Positions 46,782 through 58,295 of a DNA stretch of 64,000 nt are shown here, one piece after another. Source of the DNA: Diospyros lotus (lineage: Eukaryota > Streptophyta > Magnoliopsida > Ericales > Ebenaceae); NCBI RefSeq assembly GCF_014633365.1, contig NC_068345.1, forward strand, positions 14,640,058 through 14,704,057, in the 5' to 3' direction. A program made the position numbers and the translations under genes. Positions within the stretch are counted from its first letter, which is position 1, and each line of letters starts with the position of its first letter. The notes beneath the pieces are model-generated. The model searched no databases. It was not told where the DNA came from and saw only the letters and a list, made by a program, of their open reading frames with translations.

Positions 46782-48568
46782 AGACTGTGTGATATATGTA
46801 TTTTTGGTAAGTCTTCTAAGGTAAAATTCCCTAAGAAAGCAAACCACATATCTAAAGCCCCTTTAGAATATATTCATTCAGATTTGTGGGGCCCTAGTCA
46901 ATCTTTAACACATGGTGGGGCAAGGTATTTTTTGTCAATCATAGATGACTTCTCTAGGATGGTTTGGGTATATGTATTAAAATCAAAAGATGGAACTTTT
47001 GAAGCATTTAAAACCTGGAAAACCTTAATAGAGAACCAAAAGCTATGAAAATCATGGTCCTTAAGACAGATAATGGACTTGAGTTTTGCAACAAAGAATT
47101 TGTCCAAATGTGTCAAGAGAATGGCATCCTTAGGCATTTAACAGTCTTGGGTAACCCTAAGCAAAATGGCCTAGCTAAGAGAATGAATAGAACCCTACTA
47201 AAGAGGGTGAGATGCATGTTAATCCATGCTAAGTTGTCAAAATCATTTTGGGGAGAAGCTGTTTCAATAGCTGTCTATGTTATTCATAGGCCACCTTTGG
47301 CCACAATAGGGTTTAAAACACCCTACGAAGTATGGAATGGCTATAAGCCAAGCTTAGAGCATCTAAGGGTATTTGGCTGCATTGCTCATACACATGTTAA
47401 GCAAGGGAAATCGGAGCCTAAAGCCAAAAGGTGTCTATTTATAGGTTATCCAACTGGGGTTAAGGGATACAAGTTATGGGCCCTAGAAGAAGGATTGCCA
47501 AGGACATTGGTTAGTAGGGATGTAACTTTTAGAGAGGATTCTTTCTTAAAAGATAATAAGGTAGAGTTTCAAAAGGATAGGAAGGGAAAATCCAAGGCTG
47601 TTGAGGTGGAACAGCAAGTCCATGATGCTGCCATGGATAATCCCATGGATTTGGCAGCAGATCAGCACACAGACAGTGCTGATTCACCTATGGTTATGGA
47701 CCAGCATAGTGCTGGTGTTGATTCCCCTTCCTTAGACAGCTTTCAGCAAAGTGGCAGTGATGATCCCTCAAGTTCTGAGAGGTGCCAGCCTTCTGATAGT
47801 ACTGGACCTTCAGATTCAGATAGTTCCCCAAGTTTAGGAAGGTACAATGTGCCAAGGGATAGGCAAAGAAGGGAGTTTAGACCTCCTAAAAGGTATGGGT
47901 ATTCTGATTTAGTCTCCTATGCACACTGTTAAGTGCAAAAGAGAAGTTGGAGATGAACCTCTTTCATATGAAGAGGCTATGAGATCGAAGGATTCCAAGT
48001 TATGGCTGGATGTCATGAAATTAGAAATGGAATCTCTAAATAAGAATAAGACTTGGGTTTTGGTTGATAGACCCTTAAATAAAAAAGGGCGGTAGGCTGC
48101 AAGTGGCTCTTTAAAATTAAAGAAGGGGCAAGTAAGGAGCAAAAACCTAAGTATAAAGCTAGGTTGATTGTAAGGGGATTCACCCAAGTTGTTGGGGTGG
48201 ATTTTAATGAGGTTTTCTCACGGTTAGTGAGGCATACCTCTATTAGAATCTTGCTTGCTATGACTGCTCATTTGGACTTAAGCCTAGAGCAAATAGATGT
48301 GACCACTTCATTCCTTCATGGTGAGTTAGAAGAGAATATTCCAAAGGATCAACCTAAGGGATTTGAGGTTAGGGGTAAGAAGGAACAAGTATACTTGCTA
48401 AAGAAGTCCTCATATGGACTTAAGCAGTCCCCTGGGCACACTGTATAGAAAATTTGATACATTCATGATCAACTAAGGCTTCAAGAGAAGTGTCTTTGAT
48501 TGTTGTGTCTATGCTAAGCATATTTCATCTAAAATCTTTATTTATCTCCTCCTTTATGAGGATGATAT
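46782..48568 (+). pseudogene. Outer copia integrase and first half of RT
   Basis: Integrase motifs: SSKVKFPKKANHIS, HSDLWGPSQS, DDFSRMVWVY, TDNGLEFCN, NPKQNGLAKRMNRTL, FWGEAVSIAVYVIHR. Then the copia linker (KTPYEVWNGYKPSLEHLRVFGC, CLFIGYPTGVKGYKLW, SRDVTF) and a Ser/Asp-rich linker. A frame change near 47930 leads into RT (ARLIVRGFTQVVGVDFNEVFS, DVTTSFLHGELEE, KSSYGLKQSP), ending at LLLYEDDI where the second copia inserted. The usual YVDDM is YEDDM, and several stops and shifts are present. Confidence 0.87.
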
Positions 48569-48882
48569 TGTTGGAATACGGTGATATCATGGTCGAGATA
48601 ATACCCCAATTTATGATTAAGATAAAGCTCCAGCTTCCCTAAATTCTAGAAGGAGATAGGATCTTATCTACCTCTAAAATTTAGGAGATTGGTTATATCT
48701 TAAATCTGTTGTTGTATTTGTATTTTAAATAGTTTTTTTTGTATTTTAAATTCCTAAATTTTAGGAACCTTTGTTTATTTAAACTTCTCATGGAGTATTC
48801 AATGGAAGATACATAAGTACAGTTTTCTTCTAAGATTTCCCCATCCAAGACGTGTTCTTGTTGTTCTTTACAATTTTTAACA
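48569..48882 (+). repeat. 5' LTR of the inner copia
   Basis: 314 bases; next to the primer-binding site at 48883. Confidence 0.92.
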
Positions 48883-49008
48883 TGGTATCAGATCCTTCAT
48901 TCTGCTCTTAGATCCTGACCATGCCTTCATCATTGCACTCTTTTCTCTTGTTCTTTGTTTCCTCTCCTAGGCCTTTATTGCCTTCTCTTGATTCCTTCAT
49001 TACTAAGG

Positions 49009-52000
49009 ATGTCAGAAATCTCAGAGGTTAACACTTGCCTAACCACTGGTGAGTCAGATTTGATTACCTATACAAATGGAAGTGCCGACACTGGCTCTGG
49101 ATTTGACAGTGGAGAACTGTCTGGAATGCACGTTTCCTACATATTAGATGGTAAAAATTACCTCCATTGGGCATAACTTGTGCGAACCCTCCTCAAAGGA
49201 CAAGGGAAGCTAGGACACCTCACTGCTTCACCTCCAAAGACTATTGATCCAGTTTTTCAGGCATGGGATATCGAGAATTCCCTCATCATATCATTGGCTA
49301 TGAAATGCCATGCAACTTGAGGTCAATAAAAACTATATGCTTTTAGATTCTGCTAAGGCTATTTGGGACACCATTAGGCAAACCTATTCCAAGGTACAGG
49401 ATGCTTTGGTAATCTTCGATATCAAAACAAATATTAATAGTACTCAACAAGCATCTCTAACTATTACCGAGTATTTTAACAAGATCAATATCAAGAGATC
49501 AAGATGGTATGCAGTATTGATGCTACCACTCTTAACCAGATTATTGAAAGAGATAGGATTGTGGAATTTCTAGGTGGATTGAATGCTGAGTTTGATCAAG
49601 TGAGGATTCAGATTTTTGGTAGGGAGAAGCTACCCTCCTTGAATGAAGTTTTTGCTATGGTAAGGAGTGAAGAAAACTGAAGGGGAGTCATGCTTAGTGA
49701 CATTGGAACCTAAGGATCAGCCATGGTCATTGAAAAAAAGGATGGGGCACGGTTCAAAATGTGAAAAACAAAGGCAAAAAATCGTGAAGGGCTTTGATGT
49801 AGTTTTTGCAACAAGCCTAGGCATACCCAGGATCATTGCTTCAAACTTCATGGCAAAGAGGCTGTGTTAAAGAAGATGGGAGGTTTTAAAAATATGGCAG
49901 CACAAAAGCAGGCCTACATATCAGCCAAGGAGCAAGAAGAAAAGAGGGACAGCTAGTAAAGCAGAATCTGTCCCAAGTACTAATCTTGCTCAACTTGATG
50001 GTGAGAAAATTAATAAACTTAAGGCTTTCCTTAAGACCATCAACGATGAAAATTGTATTTTTGCCCAGCAAGGTAATTGTTTACATTCGGTCTCTCTAAA
50101 TGCTTCTAAAACTAATAAGAATGACATTTGGATCCTAGATTCAGGAGCCACTGACCATATGACCCCTTATCTATTGGTTTTTGACACTTATGAGCCTATT
50201 GTAACCTCTAAAGAGATTACCATTGCTAATGGAACTTCAGTTTCCATTAAAGGTCAAGGAACGATTATCCTCAACCCAAATATTACCCTTCAAAAGGTCC
50301 TACATGTGCCAAACCTATCCACCAATCTTGTGTCTATCCATCGACTTACTAATGATCTAAACTACCATGCCAATTTCTCTTCAAATGTGCGTGAATTTCA
50401 AGCCTTGAAGACTGGGAAGATGATTGGTGTAGCTAGGGAATAACATGGGCTGTATTTTCTGGAAAAAAAAATGGAGGCTATCATTTGATTGGAAAGCAAT
50501 CTTTTAAGGCTGCAGTTAGCACCAGTTTGCCATATTTCTGTAAGTTAATTTTCACTCAATTCAATTGCTCAATTCAAAAATTCCGAACTGATAATGCAAA
50601 GGATTATTTTAATAATCATTTGCACTAATTCTTTCAACAATAAGAGATAGTTCATGAGTCTTCTTGTGTCCACACTCCACAACAAAATAGAGTGGTGGAA
50701 CAGAAGATGAGACACCTTCTTAATGTTGCTAGAAGTCTGCTACATCATCATAATGTACCTAAGAATTTCTAGGGGGAAGCTATTCTTACAACAACCTACT
50801 TGATAAACCAAGTACCCTCAAAAATCCTAAACCATCAAACCCCCTTTCAGCTCCTATCTACTCATTACCCAGATCTAAGTCTACATTCTCCTCTTCCATT
50901 AAAGGTCTTTGGGTGCATTTTTTTTTTTTTTTTTTTTTGTTCATATTCCTAAGCAAAATAGAGAAAAAACTTGATCCTAGAACCCTGAAATGTGTTTTCT
51001 TAGGCCATTCTCCTACCCAAAAGGGGTACAAATGCTATCATCCAACTACAAAGAAATTTTATATTTCTAAGAATGTTACATTTGCTGAATCCCAACCTTT
51101 TTCTTCACCTCAAACTAGTCGCCATGGGGAGTATTTAGATGGTGACCAAGCAATTAGGGATATTTTTCAATTGATTGAAACTCTCTCTATCCCTCAATCA
51201 CAGCATCCTAACTCTCAGCTCTCTTCTTGTCCTCTATCCAATTCTAGGCCTCTCTCATCTTAGCCGAACAGCAATAGTGAGTAGATTGTTCCTAAATCTC
51301 ACAACTTGAAGTCCATCCAAAAGCCTCCAGGTTGTTTCAAGGGATCTCCCTATGTTTTCAAAAGAAGACAGCCTATTCTGGATCCACAACAAGCACCACC
51401 ATCTGATCCTAATCAAGGTAAGGAATTTATACAACCTTCTATCCTAGAAAATGACTCCTAGCTTTCTGTTTCAAACTGTTCTAATCCTTCTAACCCAAGT
51501 TATGATGATTTGGATCTTCCTATTGCTGTTAGGAAGGGGGTCAAAAGTTGTACCTAGCATCCCTTAACTAATTTCTTGTCCTACCACCTGTCGTCCCAAA
51601 AACACAAAGGATTCCTAGCATCTTTGGATTCAATTGTCATTCCTAAATCAGTAGAAGAGGCCCTAAAAGATCAGAATTGGAAGCAAGCCATGATGGAAGA
51701 GATAAGAGCCTTAAAGAAAAATCAGACTAGAGAAATTGTGTCACAACCAAGAGAGGTTTTGACAGTAGGCTGCAAATGAGTATTCAATGTAAAATACAAG
51801 GCTGATGGAATATTAGAAAGGTATAAGGCCAGGTTAGTAGCCAAATGATATACCCAATCCTATAACATAGACTACTTTGAAACATTTGCTCCAGTGACAA
51901 AGATGGAAACAGTGAGAATTCTAATCTCTTTGACAACATTTTTTGGAAGGACATTGCAACAGTTTGATGTTAAGAATGTTTTTTTGCATGGAGACCTAGA

Positions 52001-53161
52001 AGGGGAAGTTTTCATGGAGTTGCCTCCGAGATTTCAAGAAGAAGAAAAAGGAAAAGTATGCAGACTCAAGAAAGCCCTCTATGGGCTCAAATAGTCCCCA
52101 AGGGCCTGGTTTGGTAGGTTCTCTAAGGCCATGAAGACTATGGGATATAGTCAAAGCCGGGGGGATCATACACTCTTCATGAAGCACTCAAGGGAAGGAA
52201 AAGTTACAACCTTGCTAGTGTATGTGGATGACATAATCGTGACTAGAGATGATGAGAAGGAACAAATGCTGTTAAAAAGGAATCTAGCCCAAGAGTTTGA
52301 AATCAAGGATCTTGATATCCTCAAATATTTCTTGGGCATTGAAGTGGCATACTCTATGGATGGTATCTTCCTATCTCAACATAAATATATTTTGAATCTA
52401 CTTGCTAAAACAGGGGTTACTGGAGGCAAGGCTTCTAGTGTCCCAGTGGAACCTAATTGAAAACTATGGCAGAATCCTTATAGTCAACCAATTGACAAAG
52501 GGAGGGTCGGTTGATATACCTTTCTCATACTAGACCTGATATTACCTTTGTTGTTGGTCTTGTGAGCCAATTCATGCATAACCCAATCGAGGAGCACATG
52601 CAAGCTATAAGGAAGATACTTGGCTATCTGAAGACTAATCCAGGTAGGGGTCTATTGTTCAGAAGAGGAAGGGAATTAGATGTTAAAGGCTTTACTGATG
52701 ATGATTATGCAACATCTATCACTGATAAAAGATCAACCACAGGGTATTGTGTATTCCTAGGTGGGAATCTAGTGTCCTAGAGGAGTAAGAAACGGAGCAT
52801 CGTGGCTAGATCAAGTGCAGAATTAGAATTTAGGGCTATGGCCCTTGGAATATGTGAGTTGCTATGGCTCAAGATTATCCTAGAAGATTTGAAGATAAAA
52901 GTTCAAGGAGCAATTGGGTTATCTTGTAATAATAAATCTGCTATAAATATTGCACACAATTATGTTCAGCATGACAGGACAAAACAAGTTGAGATAGATC
53001 GACACTTTATAAAAGAAAAATTAGATGTAGGACTAATCCATATTCCTCATGTTTCATTCGAGGAACAAATAGCTGATGTATTCACAAAAGGTCTGGCAGC
53101 CAAGAGATTTGAGGATCTAATATGCAAACTTCGAATGGTGGATATTCATTTCCCATTTTGA
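49009..53161 (+). pseudogene. Inner copia gag-pol, inactivated
   Basis: From MSEISEVNTC the order is: gag (LDGKNYLHWA, SAKAIWDTIRQTYS), protease IWILDSGATDHMTP, integrase pieces (TDNAKDYFNN, HTPQQNRVVEQKMRHLL, GEAILTTTYLINQVPS), a poly(T) run at 50919-50939 in what was the VFGC segment, then RT (WKQAMMEEIRALKKN, FAPVTKMETVRI, QQFDVKNVFLHGDLEGEV, LVYVDDIIVTRDDEKEQ, LKYFLGIEVA) and RNase H (RSTTGYCVFLGGNLVS, VARSSAELEFRAMA, HYVQHDRTKQVEIDRHFI-like), stopping at 53161. Many stops and frameshifts. YVDD is intact. Confidence 0.9.
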
Positions 53162-53168
53162 GGGGGAG

Positions 53169-53481
53169 TGTTGAAATACGGTGATATCATGGTCGAGATA
53201 ATGCCCCAATTAGTGATTAAGATAAAGCTCCAGCTTCCCTAAATTCTAGCAAGAGATAGGATATTATCTACCTCTAAAATTTAGGAGATTGGTTATATCT
53301 TAAATCTGTTGTTGTATTTGTATTTTAAATGGTTTTGTTTGTATTTTAAATTCCTAGATTTTAGGAACTTTTGTTTATTTAAACTCCTCATGGAGTATTC
53401 AATGGAAGATAATAAGTATAGTTTTCTTCCGAGATTTCCCCATCCAAGCCGTGTCCTTGCTGTTCTTTACAGTTTTCAACA
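53169..53481 (+). repeat. 3' LTR of the inner copia
   Basis: 313 bases; preceded by GAGGGGGAG and followed by the GATAT duplication. Confidence 0.92.
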
Positions 53482-54447
53482 GATATGATGATTGATAATC
53501 AATCAAGTGAGGAAATTCATAGGTTAAAGCTACAATTAAAATCAGCTTTTGAGACAAAGGAGTTAGGAGAGGCTAAGAAGATTTTAGGGATTGAAATAGT
53601 AAGAAATAGATAGGAGAGGTTAATCCAGCTATCCCAAAAGGCATACCTAGAGAAATTGATTAGGAGATTTCAAATGCATGATGCAAATGAGGTAAATGTT
53701 CCCTGTGCACAACATTTTAAGCTATCCCACAACCAATCACATAGTGATGAAGAGAGCATGAGAGAAATGAACAAGATTCCCTATTCTAGTCCTGTAGGTA
53801 GCCTCATATATTTTATGGTGTGTACTAGGCCAGATTTATCACATGCTATGAGTGTTGCAAGTAGGTTCATGGCTAATCCATGTAAGGAACATTGGGTTGT
53901 TGTTAAGTGGATTTTTAGATACCTCAAAAGGGTTAATAAACATGGCTTTAGTTTATAGTGAAGCTAGTATAAAAGATGAGCCCAATATACTAGGGTTCAC
54001 TGATGCTGAATATGCAGCAAATTTGGACAAAAGGAGGTAATCCATCAGGTATGTATTTAAGCTATGGAATGCAACCATAAGCTAGAAAACTAATTTGCAA
54101 TCGGTAGTGGCGCTCTCAACCACCGAGGCCGAGTATATAGTTGTTATAGAAACTATAAAAGAGGATCTATGGTTGAGAGGTTTAGTAAGTGAACTTCTAG
54201 GGAGAGATATTAAGGCAATCATAAAGTGTGATAGTCAAAGTGCTATACACTTGGCTAAAAATCAAGCACACCATGATAGAACAAAGCACATTGATGTTAG
54301 GTATCACTTTTTATAGAAGTACTAGAAAGGCAGGAAATAGATTTGATAAAGGTAGCAGGAGAGATATTGATATGTTCACTAAGGCAGTCCTTATGTCTAA
54401 GTTACATCACTATTTCAGGCTCTTACATATTTGTATTTGTGAATGAT
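53482..54447 (+). pseudogene. Outer copia second half of RT and RNase H
   Basis: Continues from the inserted GATAT with MMIDNQSSEEIHRLK, LGEAKKILGIEIVRN, PYSSPVGSLIYFMVCTRPDL, then RNase H (FTDAEYAANLDKRR, VALSTTEAEYI, CDSQSAIHLAKNQAHHDRTKHIDV). Stops at 53611, 53957 and elsewhere. RNase H is the last pol domain before the 3' LTR. Confidence 0.86.
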
Positions 54448-54527
54448 CAATTTGTTTTGCAGGTCCTAAAGGAGAGCAATTGATGGAGTCGAATTCTAGA
54501 AGTCACTCATTCAAAATGGTGGAGATT

Positions 54528-55120
54528 TGTTGAAGTTTTGCATTGAGTACATTCTAGAAGATCAGGAAGAATCAGAAGAAACCGGTTAGTTAGATTGACG
54601 ATATAACCAACAATTGAGTTAGTTAGGTTATTTCTAATTAAATCGGTTATGTAAGGGTAGTATAGACTTTGTGTTGGTTTATTAACCACCCTTGTATTTA
54701 TTACCCAAATCCTTATAAATAGAGAGCATGGGTAGTCACGAGAGATGATCATTCATCTTATTCTCTAATTGTGTACGAGTGCAATAAACTTGAAAAGAGG
54801 AAAGGCTAGAGCAGTTGGTTCTTTGTAATCTCCATAGAGTATTGTTCTCATGAGCGAGATAGAGAGGGTTTCTTGTGTACTGATTCTTGATTGGATTTCT
54901 AGTGGAATTGCTCTTGGACCGAGGCCGGATGTAGGGCTGTTTCCGCAGCCTGAACCAGGATAAATCCTTGTCTCTTTTGTGGTTTAGTTGTTTCTTTCCC
55001 TTATTCTCTTACTGATTTATATACTGCTTTTCATTTCTGTTGTTAAATTTTGATATCGAGTGGGAGTGTGTGTGAGATTGGCATTGAAATGAGAGGATCC
55101 TAGTGCTCCTAATCCTAACA
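54528..55120 (+). repeat. 3' LTR of the outer copia
   Basis: Matches the 46593-46781 stub closely (TGTTGAAGTTTTGCATTGAG and on), has TATAAATAG near 54714, and ends CCTAACA. Confidence 0.85.
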
Positions 55121-55475
55121 ATTGGAGAACCTGTTTATCGTGAATATCTTGAAGACGAGGATGAGGAAATTGACTTATTACCTGTCAAAGGCAAAAGTCT
55201 AGTTATCCAGCAGGTTTTATCTACACTCCTAAAGTGGTAGAACAAGAAGATTGGAGAAGACGGCATATTTTGCCTCAAGGTAAAAGTTTCCAATGTTATT
55301 ATTGATATTAGTATTATGCAGAATATTGTATCAAAGAAAGCAGTGGACAAGTTAAAACTTGCCATGGAGAAACATCCCCAACCTTACAAAATTCCACGGA
55401 TCCGAAAGGATGATGAGATACCTCTCACTTCAAGATGTTTGGTTCAATTTAACATCGGTGATGTCCACAAGGATG
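55121..55475 (+). pseudogene. Gypsy protease-region fragment, fused in frame to starch synthase sequence
   Basis: Translation gives GEPVYREYLEDEDEEIDLLP, then VSNVIIDISIMQNIVSKKAVDKLKL and SRCLVQFNIGDVHKDE. This is the linker and retropepsin-like segment of Ty3/gypsy pol, where VIID-(G)-S...N.VS is the active-site region; here the D-G-G/S core is altered to DISIMQ, so it is probably inactive. From 55316 the frame stays open across the join into starch synthase-like sequence. Confidence 0.7.
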
Positions 55476-56484
55476 AGATGGCTGAAAGAATGAAACTAGC
55501 ATCATCTATCAAAAGTAGTACTGTTGAACCAGAAAGCAATGCAGGTCCTTGTAAGGAGAGGATGAACTCTTTTCCAGGTGAAGATACTACATCAGATGGC
55601 AGTGAGGATGCTAATGAAGATTATGCTTGTACTGTTTTATCTAGCAGAAAGGTTGAATTGAATGTAAAAGATCCGTGGGGAACCCTACCAGTGAAGCCTT
55701 TGGTGAAGTTACAAAACAGGCCATACGGAGTGTGCCTCATGGAAAAACATTGCCAGCAGTGGAAGATCTTTCTTATGTGGATCTTCCTCCAAATTACTTG
55801 GACCTTTGTAAATTGTATAATCCTGGTAGAGGTGAGCACTTCAAAATCGTTGCAGCTGGCGTAAAGGTGGCAAATCCAAATCGTGTAGTTACAGTGATTC
55901 ATGGATAAGCTTGGGAATTGAAAACTTCTGAAGGTAGTTGGGGTCTGCATGGAACAATTAATGTGAAAGAGCAGAAACTAAAAAGGATTGTCAATGACCT
56001 AGATGCCAAAAGAGTGAACCGCAGTTCAATATTAACTTAACATCTAACAGGTAGACTAATCATTCCCAAGGGATCCTTCAGAAAGGCAAGGTCCGGTGCA
56101 ATACAGCATTGCAGAAGGAACTTGGTCTACTTGTTTGTGTGACGTCCCATTAATTCGTTTCATTGGGAGGCTAGATCACCAAAAAGGTGTTGATCAGCAG
56201 TTGGATGATGGACCAGGATGTCCAGCTGGTCATGTCGAGCACAAGGAGGGCTAACCTGCAACAGATGCTCAGGCAATTTGACACTCAACATCATGAAAAA
56301 ACATCGAGGGTGGGTAGGATTCTCAGTGAAGACAACTCATCAGATAACTACTAGTCCTGATATTCTATTGATGCCTTCCAGGTTTGAGCCTGGTGGACTG
56401 AACCAGCTCTATGCAGTGAGCCATGGAATGTTCCAGTTATGCTGTGGGCGGACTACAAGATAATGGTAGCTTTTTGATCCTTAT

Positions 56485-57728
56485 TGAAGAAGTTTGGACT
56501 GTAAAACTCCTTACTTTTTCATTTGATCAAACTACATATATAGAAATTACAAGGGAGAAACCGCCCATATAGAGTCTACTAAGAAAGAAAAAACTGAGTC
56601 GGTTAGAGAAAAACTATCGCCTAGGGACAAAATTAACTGTACACTTAAATGCAAAATTATAATTATATGATTTTCTACACGCCCCCTCAAACTGGGCTGT
56701 AAATATTAGAGAAGCCCAACTTGGATCTTCACATCTTCAAACTGAGTTTTCGATAGATCCTTGTCCACCTTCAATTTTTCTTTATGAAGTGCCATTCTAT
56801 TTAGCTCACTTTGAACATGACAAGTTACTACCAATATTTAGTTAGACAACTAAGATATTGGGTAACCGATAGGTCTACTTGACAACGCCTCTACTATATC
56901 TTTAGTGTCGAAATACATCTCTTTTGTGGCATCCCAAATTTCTTCTGTCATCTTATGGATGATGAAATTTACTTTGATTTGATGTGTCTTTAGGGTCAGA
57001 CACTTTTCCTTTGTGGCATTCGCTTGTGCCATCTTGTGGAGAATGACATTTACTCCGACTTCCTATGTCTTAACTGACACTAAATTTATTTTATTGGTAT
57101 TGACATTTTTTTATGAAAGCCTTAACGTGAGACTTCTGGTGTGAGTGACCATTCGTCTTCTCCATTAGGACGACTGATATGACTCTCTACCTGCATCTAC
57201 CATCTTCAATGCCAAAGTACGACTTTGTGCTACGCCCTTTCATCTTCTCAGACGAAAGCAATGGCTGTCTAGGTTTTGTATTACAAACCCTTTCATCTTC
57301 CCCGTCGATCTCCATTCTGCAACCCTTCGCATTCTCCAGCATAGCTTCATGACTGTGGTCCATTTGATGGCAACGGTTGTGATTGTGGTTAAAGGCGATG
57401 ACAAAGCTGATGGTTGCAGCTATGGCTATAGCAATGGCAGATGAAGATGACGGAGATGGGCAATTGCCGACGATGGCAGTTTCTTTTTTTTTTTTTCTAA
57501 TCTCTCTCTCTCTCTCCCCCTCTAAACTCTCCGTCTCACCGCTTTGATACTATGAAAAAGTTTGGATTGTAAAACTCTTTGCCTTTTCATTTGATCGAAG
57601 ATACATATATAGAAATTACAGGGGAGAAACCGCCCATATTGAGTCGATTAAGGAAGAAAAAACTGTCACCTTGGAACAAAATTAACTATACACTTAAATA
57701 CAAAATTGTAATTACATGATTTTCTCCA
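56485..57728 (-). mobile_element. TRIM-like mini copia element (TSD CTTAT)
   Basis: Terminal repeats 56485-56679 and 57553-57728 share AAGTTTGGA.TGTAAAACTC, GAAACCGCCCATAT and CATGATTTTCT. CTTAT flanks both ends (56480-56484, 57729-57733). On the minus strand a TAGTATCAAAGC primer-binding-like site lies beside 57553 and TTTGAGGGGGCG beside 56679. The 873-base interior keeps only a short gag-like piece (IWDATKEMYFDTKDIVEAL, minus, near 56920). Total 1.24 kb. It splits the starch synthase fragment exactly between FDPY and NDS. Confidence 0.88.
56850..57032 (-). pseudogene. Copia gag fragment in the TRIM-like element
   Basis: The frame MAQANATKEKCLTLKTHQ...IWDATKEMYFDTKDIVE resembles the UBN2/gag segment (W-.L..MY.D) of copia elements. 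It is short, and ends without the zinc knuckle. Confidence 0.5.
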
Positions 57729-57918
57729 CTTATAATGATTCATTCTAGGGTGGACATCGGGTAGGGCTGTCTGATAAGCTAATCCATGCAATAAGGAATT
57801 GCTTGCTAATGCATCAGGCATACAAGGAGACTTGCAGAAAAATGATCCTATCATTTACAATCAATACAACCAAGTATTCTTGTCGGAGCTGAGTTTGTTT
57901 CCAACCTGGGGACATTGG

Positions 57919-58295
57919 TGCAAGAGCAAATTCTTTGTTTATTAGTATTTTTATTTTATTTGTTTAATTATGCTTAGTATTTTAAGTAATTAGGTTTTGA
58001 ATATTTCTTTCATCTTAGCTTCAATAAGTAGTCATGTGACTAGCATGTGACTTTTAAAATAGATAGATGGCTAAGACTAGAAGGACTCCTTTTGTGATCA
58101 AGGATTAGGAGTTATTACAGCTGTAACCTAGTATAATAGCCTTTTAAGAGACTTTGTAAGTAGCTGTTTTTACTCTAATTCAACTTTTAAGGTTTTCTTA
58201 AACTGGAGATTTAATATATTCATTCCAGATTTGATCTTACATTACATTTGCCAATTTTTGCACTTGTTTTTGCTGATTCTTCCTCCCAAATTGCA
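57919..58295 (+). repeat. 3' LTR of the gypsy element
   Basis: Starts TGCAAGAGCAAATTC after a CAACCTGGGGACATTGG segment and ends CCAAATTGCA. Partner of 45722-46217. Confidence 0.75.

Larger units (their letters stand above)
48569..53481 (+). mobile_element. Inner Ty1/copia element (TSD GATAT)
   Basis: LTRs 48569-48882 and 53169-53481 (314 and 313 bases) begin TGTTG.AATACGGTGATATC and end TT.AACA. GATAT precedes the first and follows the second. The primer-binding site TGGTATCAGATCC is at 48883 and the polypurine tract GAGGGGGAG at 53160-53168. LTRs differ at around a dozen or so sites by eye, so it is younger than its host. It lies exactly within the RT of the outer copia. Confidence 0.93.
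46593..55120 (+). mobile_element. Tork-like Ty1/copia element, outer copia of the nest
   Basis: The 3' LTR (54528-55120, 593 bases, TGTTGAAG...CCTAACA) follows an AATGGTGGAGATT tract. Only the first 190 or so bases of the 5' LTR remain (46593 to about 46781) before the sequence jumps into integrase, so the rest of the LTR, leader, gag and protease are deleted. Its RT is interrupted at 48568/53482 by a second copia. The flanks (gag on the left, protease region on the right) belong to the gypsy element. No clean TSD. Confidence 0.85.
55476..57860 (+). pseudogene. Starch synthase II gene fragments captured in a gypsy element
   Basis: Two parts are joined. 55476-55640 encodes AERMKLASSIKSS and an acidic stretch like the N-terminal region of plant SSII. 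55740 onward matches the C-terminal half of SSII: VEDLSYVDLPPNYLDL-KLY, GEHFKIVAAGVKVANPNRVVTVIHG, AWELKTSEGSWGLHG, RFIGRLDHQKGVD, a [12 protein letters not shown] segment, [18 protein letters not shown], then FDPY|NDS-LGWT and DKLIHAIRNCLLMHQAYKE. The central N-terminal catalytic sector (KTGGLGDV region) is missing. Stops and frameshifts are frequent. SSII is a plastid GT5 enzyme that extends amylopectin chains; this copy cannot be functional. Confidence 0.85.
45722..58295 (+). mobile_element. Ty3/gypsy element with nested copias and captured gene fragments
   Basis: The LTRs are 45722-46217 (with a SINE) and 57919-58295. They match through TTTGTTTATTAG, AAGTAGTCATGTGACTAGCATGTGAC and TTTTTGCACTTG, and end CTGCA/TTGCA. 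The interior keeps a gag start (46230-46590), then a copia nest, then protease-region sequence (55121-55475), starch synthase II pieces and a short pol-end-like GELSLFPTW before the 3' LTR. RT, RNase H and integrase of gypsy are absent, so it is non-autonomous. No matching TSD was seen (TTGTT left, TCATA right). Confidence 0.72.

Noticed and set aside
55476..57860. Functional starch synthase gene
   Set aside because: Several frameshifts and stops, missing central catalytic sector, and a TRIM insertion within it.
45722..58295. 5-bp target duplication for the gypsy element
   Set aside because: Flanks TTGTT and TCATA do not match, so no TSD is claimed; ends may be off by a few bases or altered by recombination.
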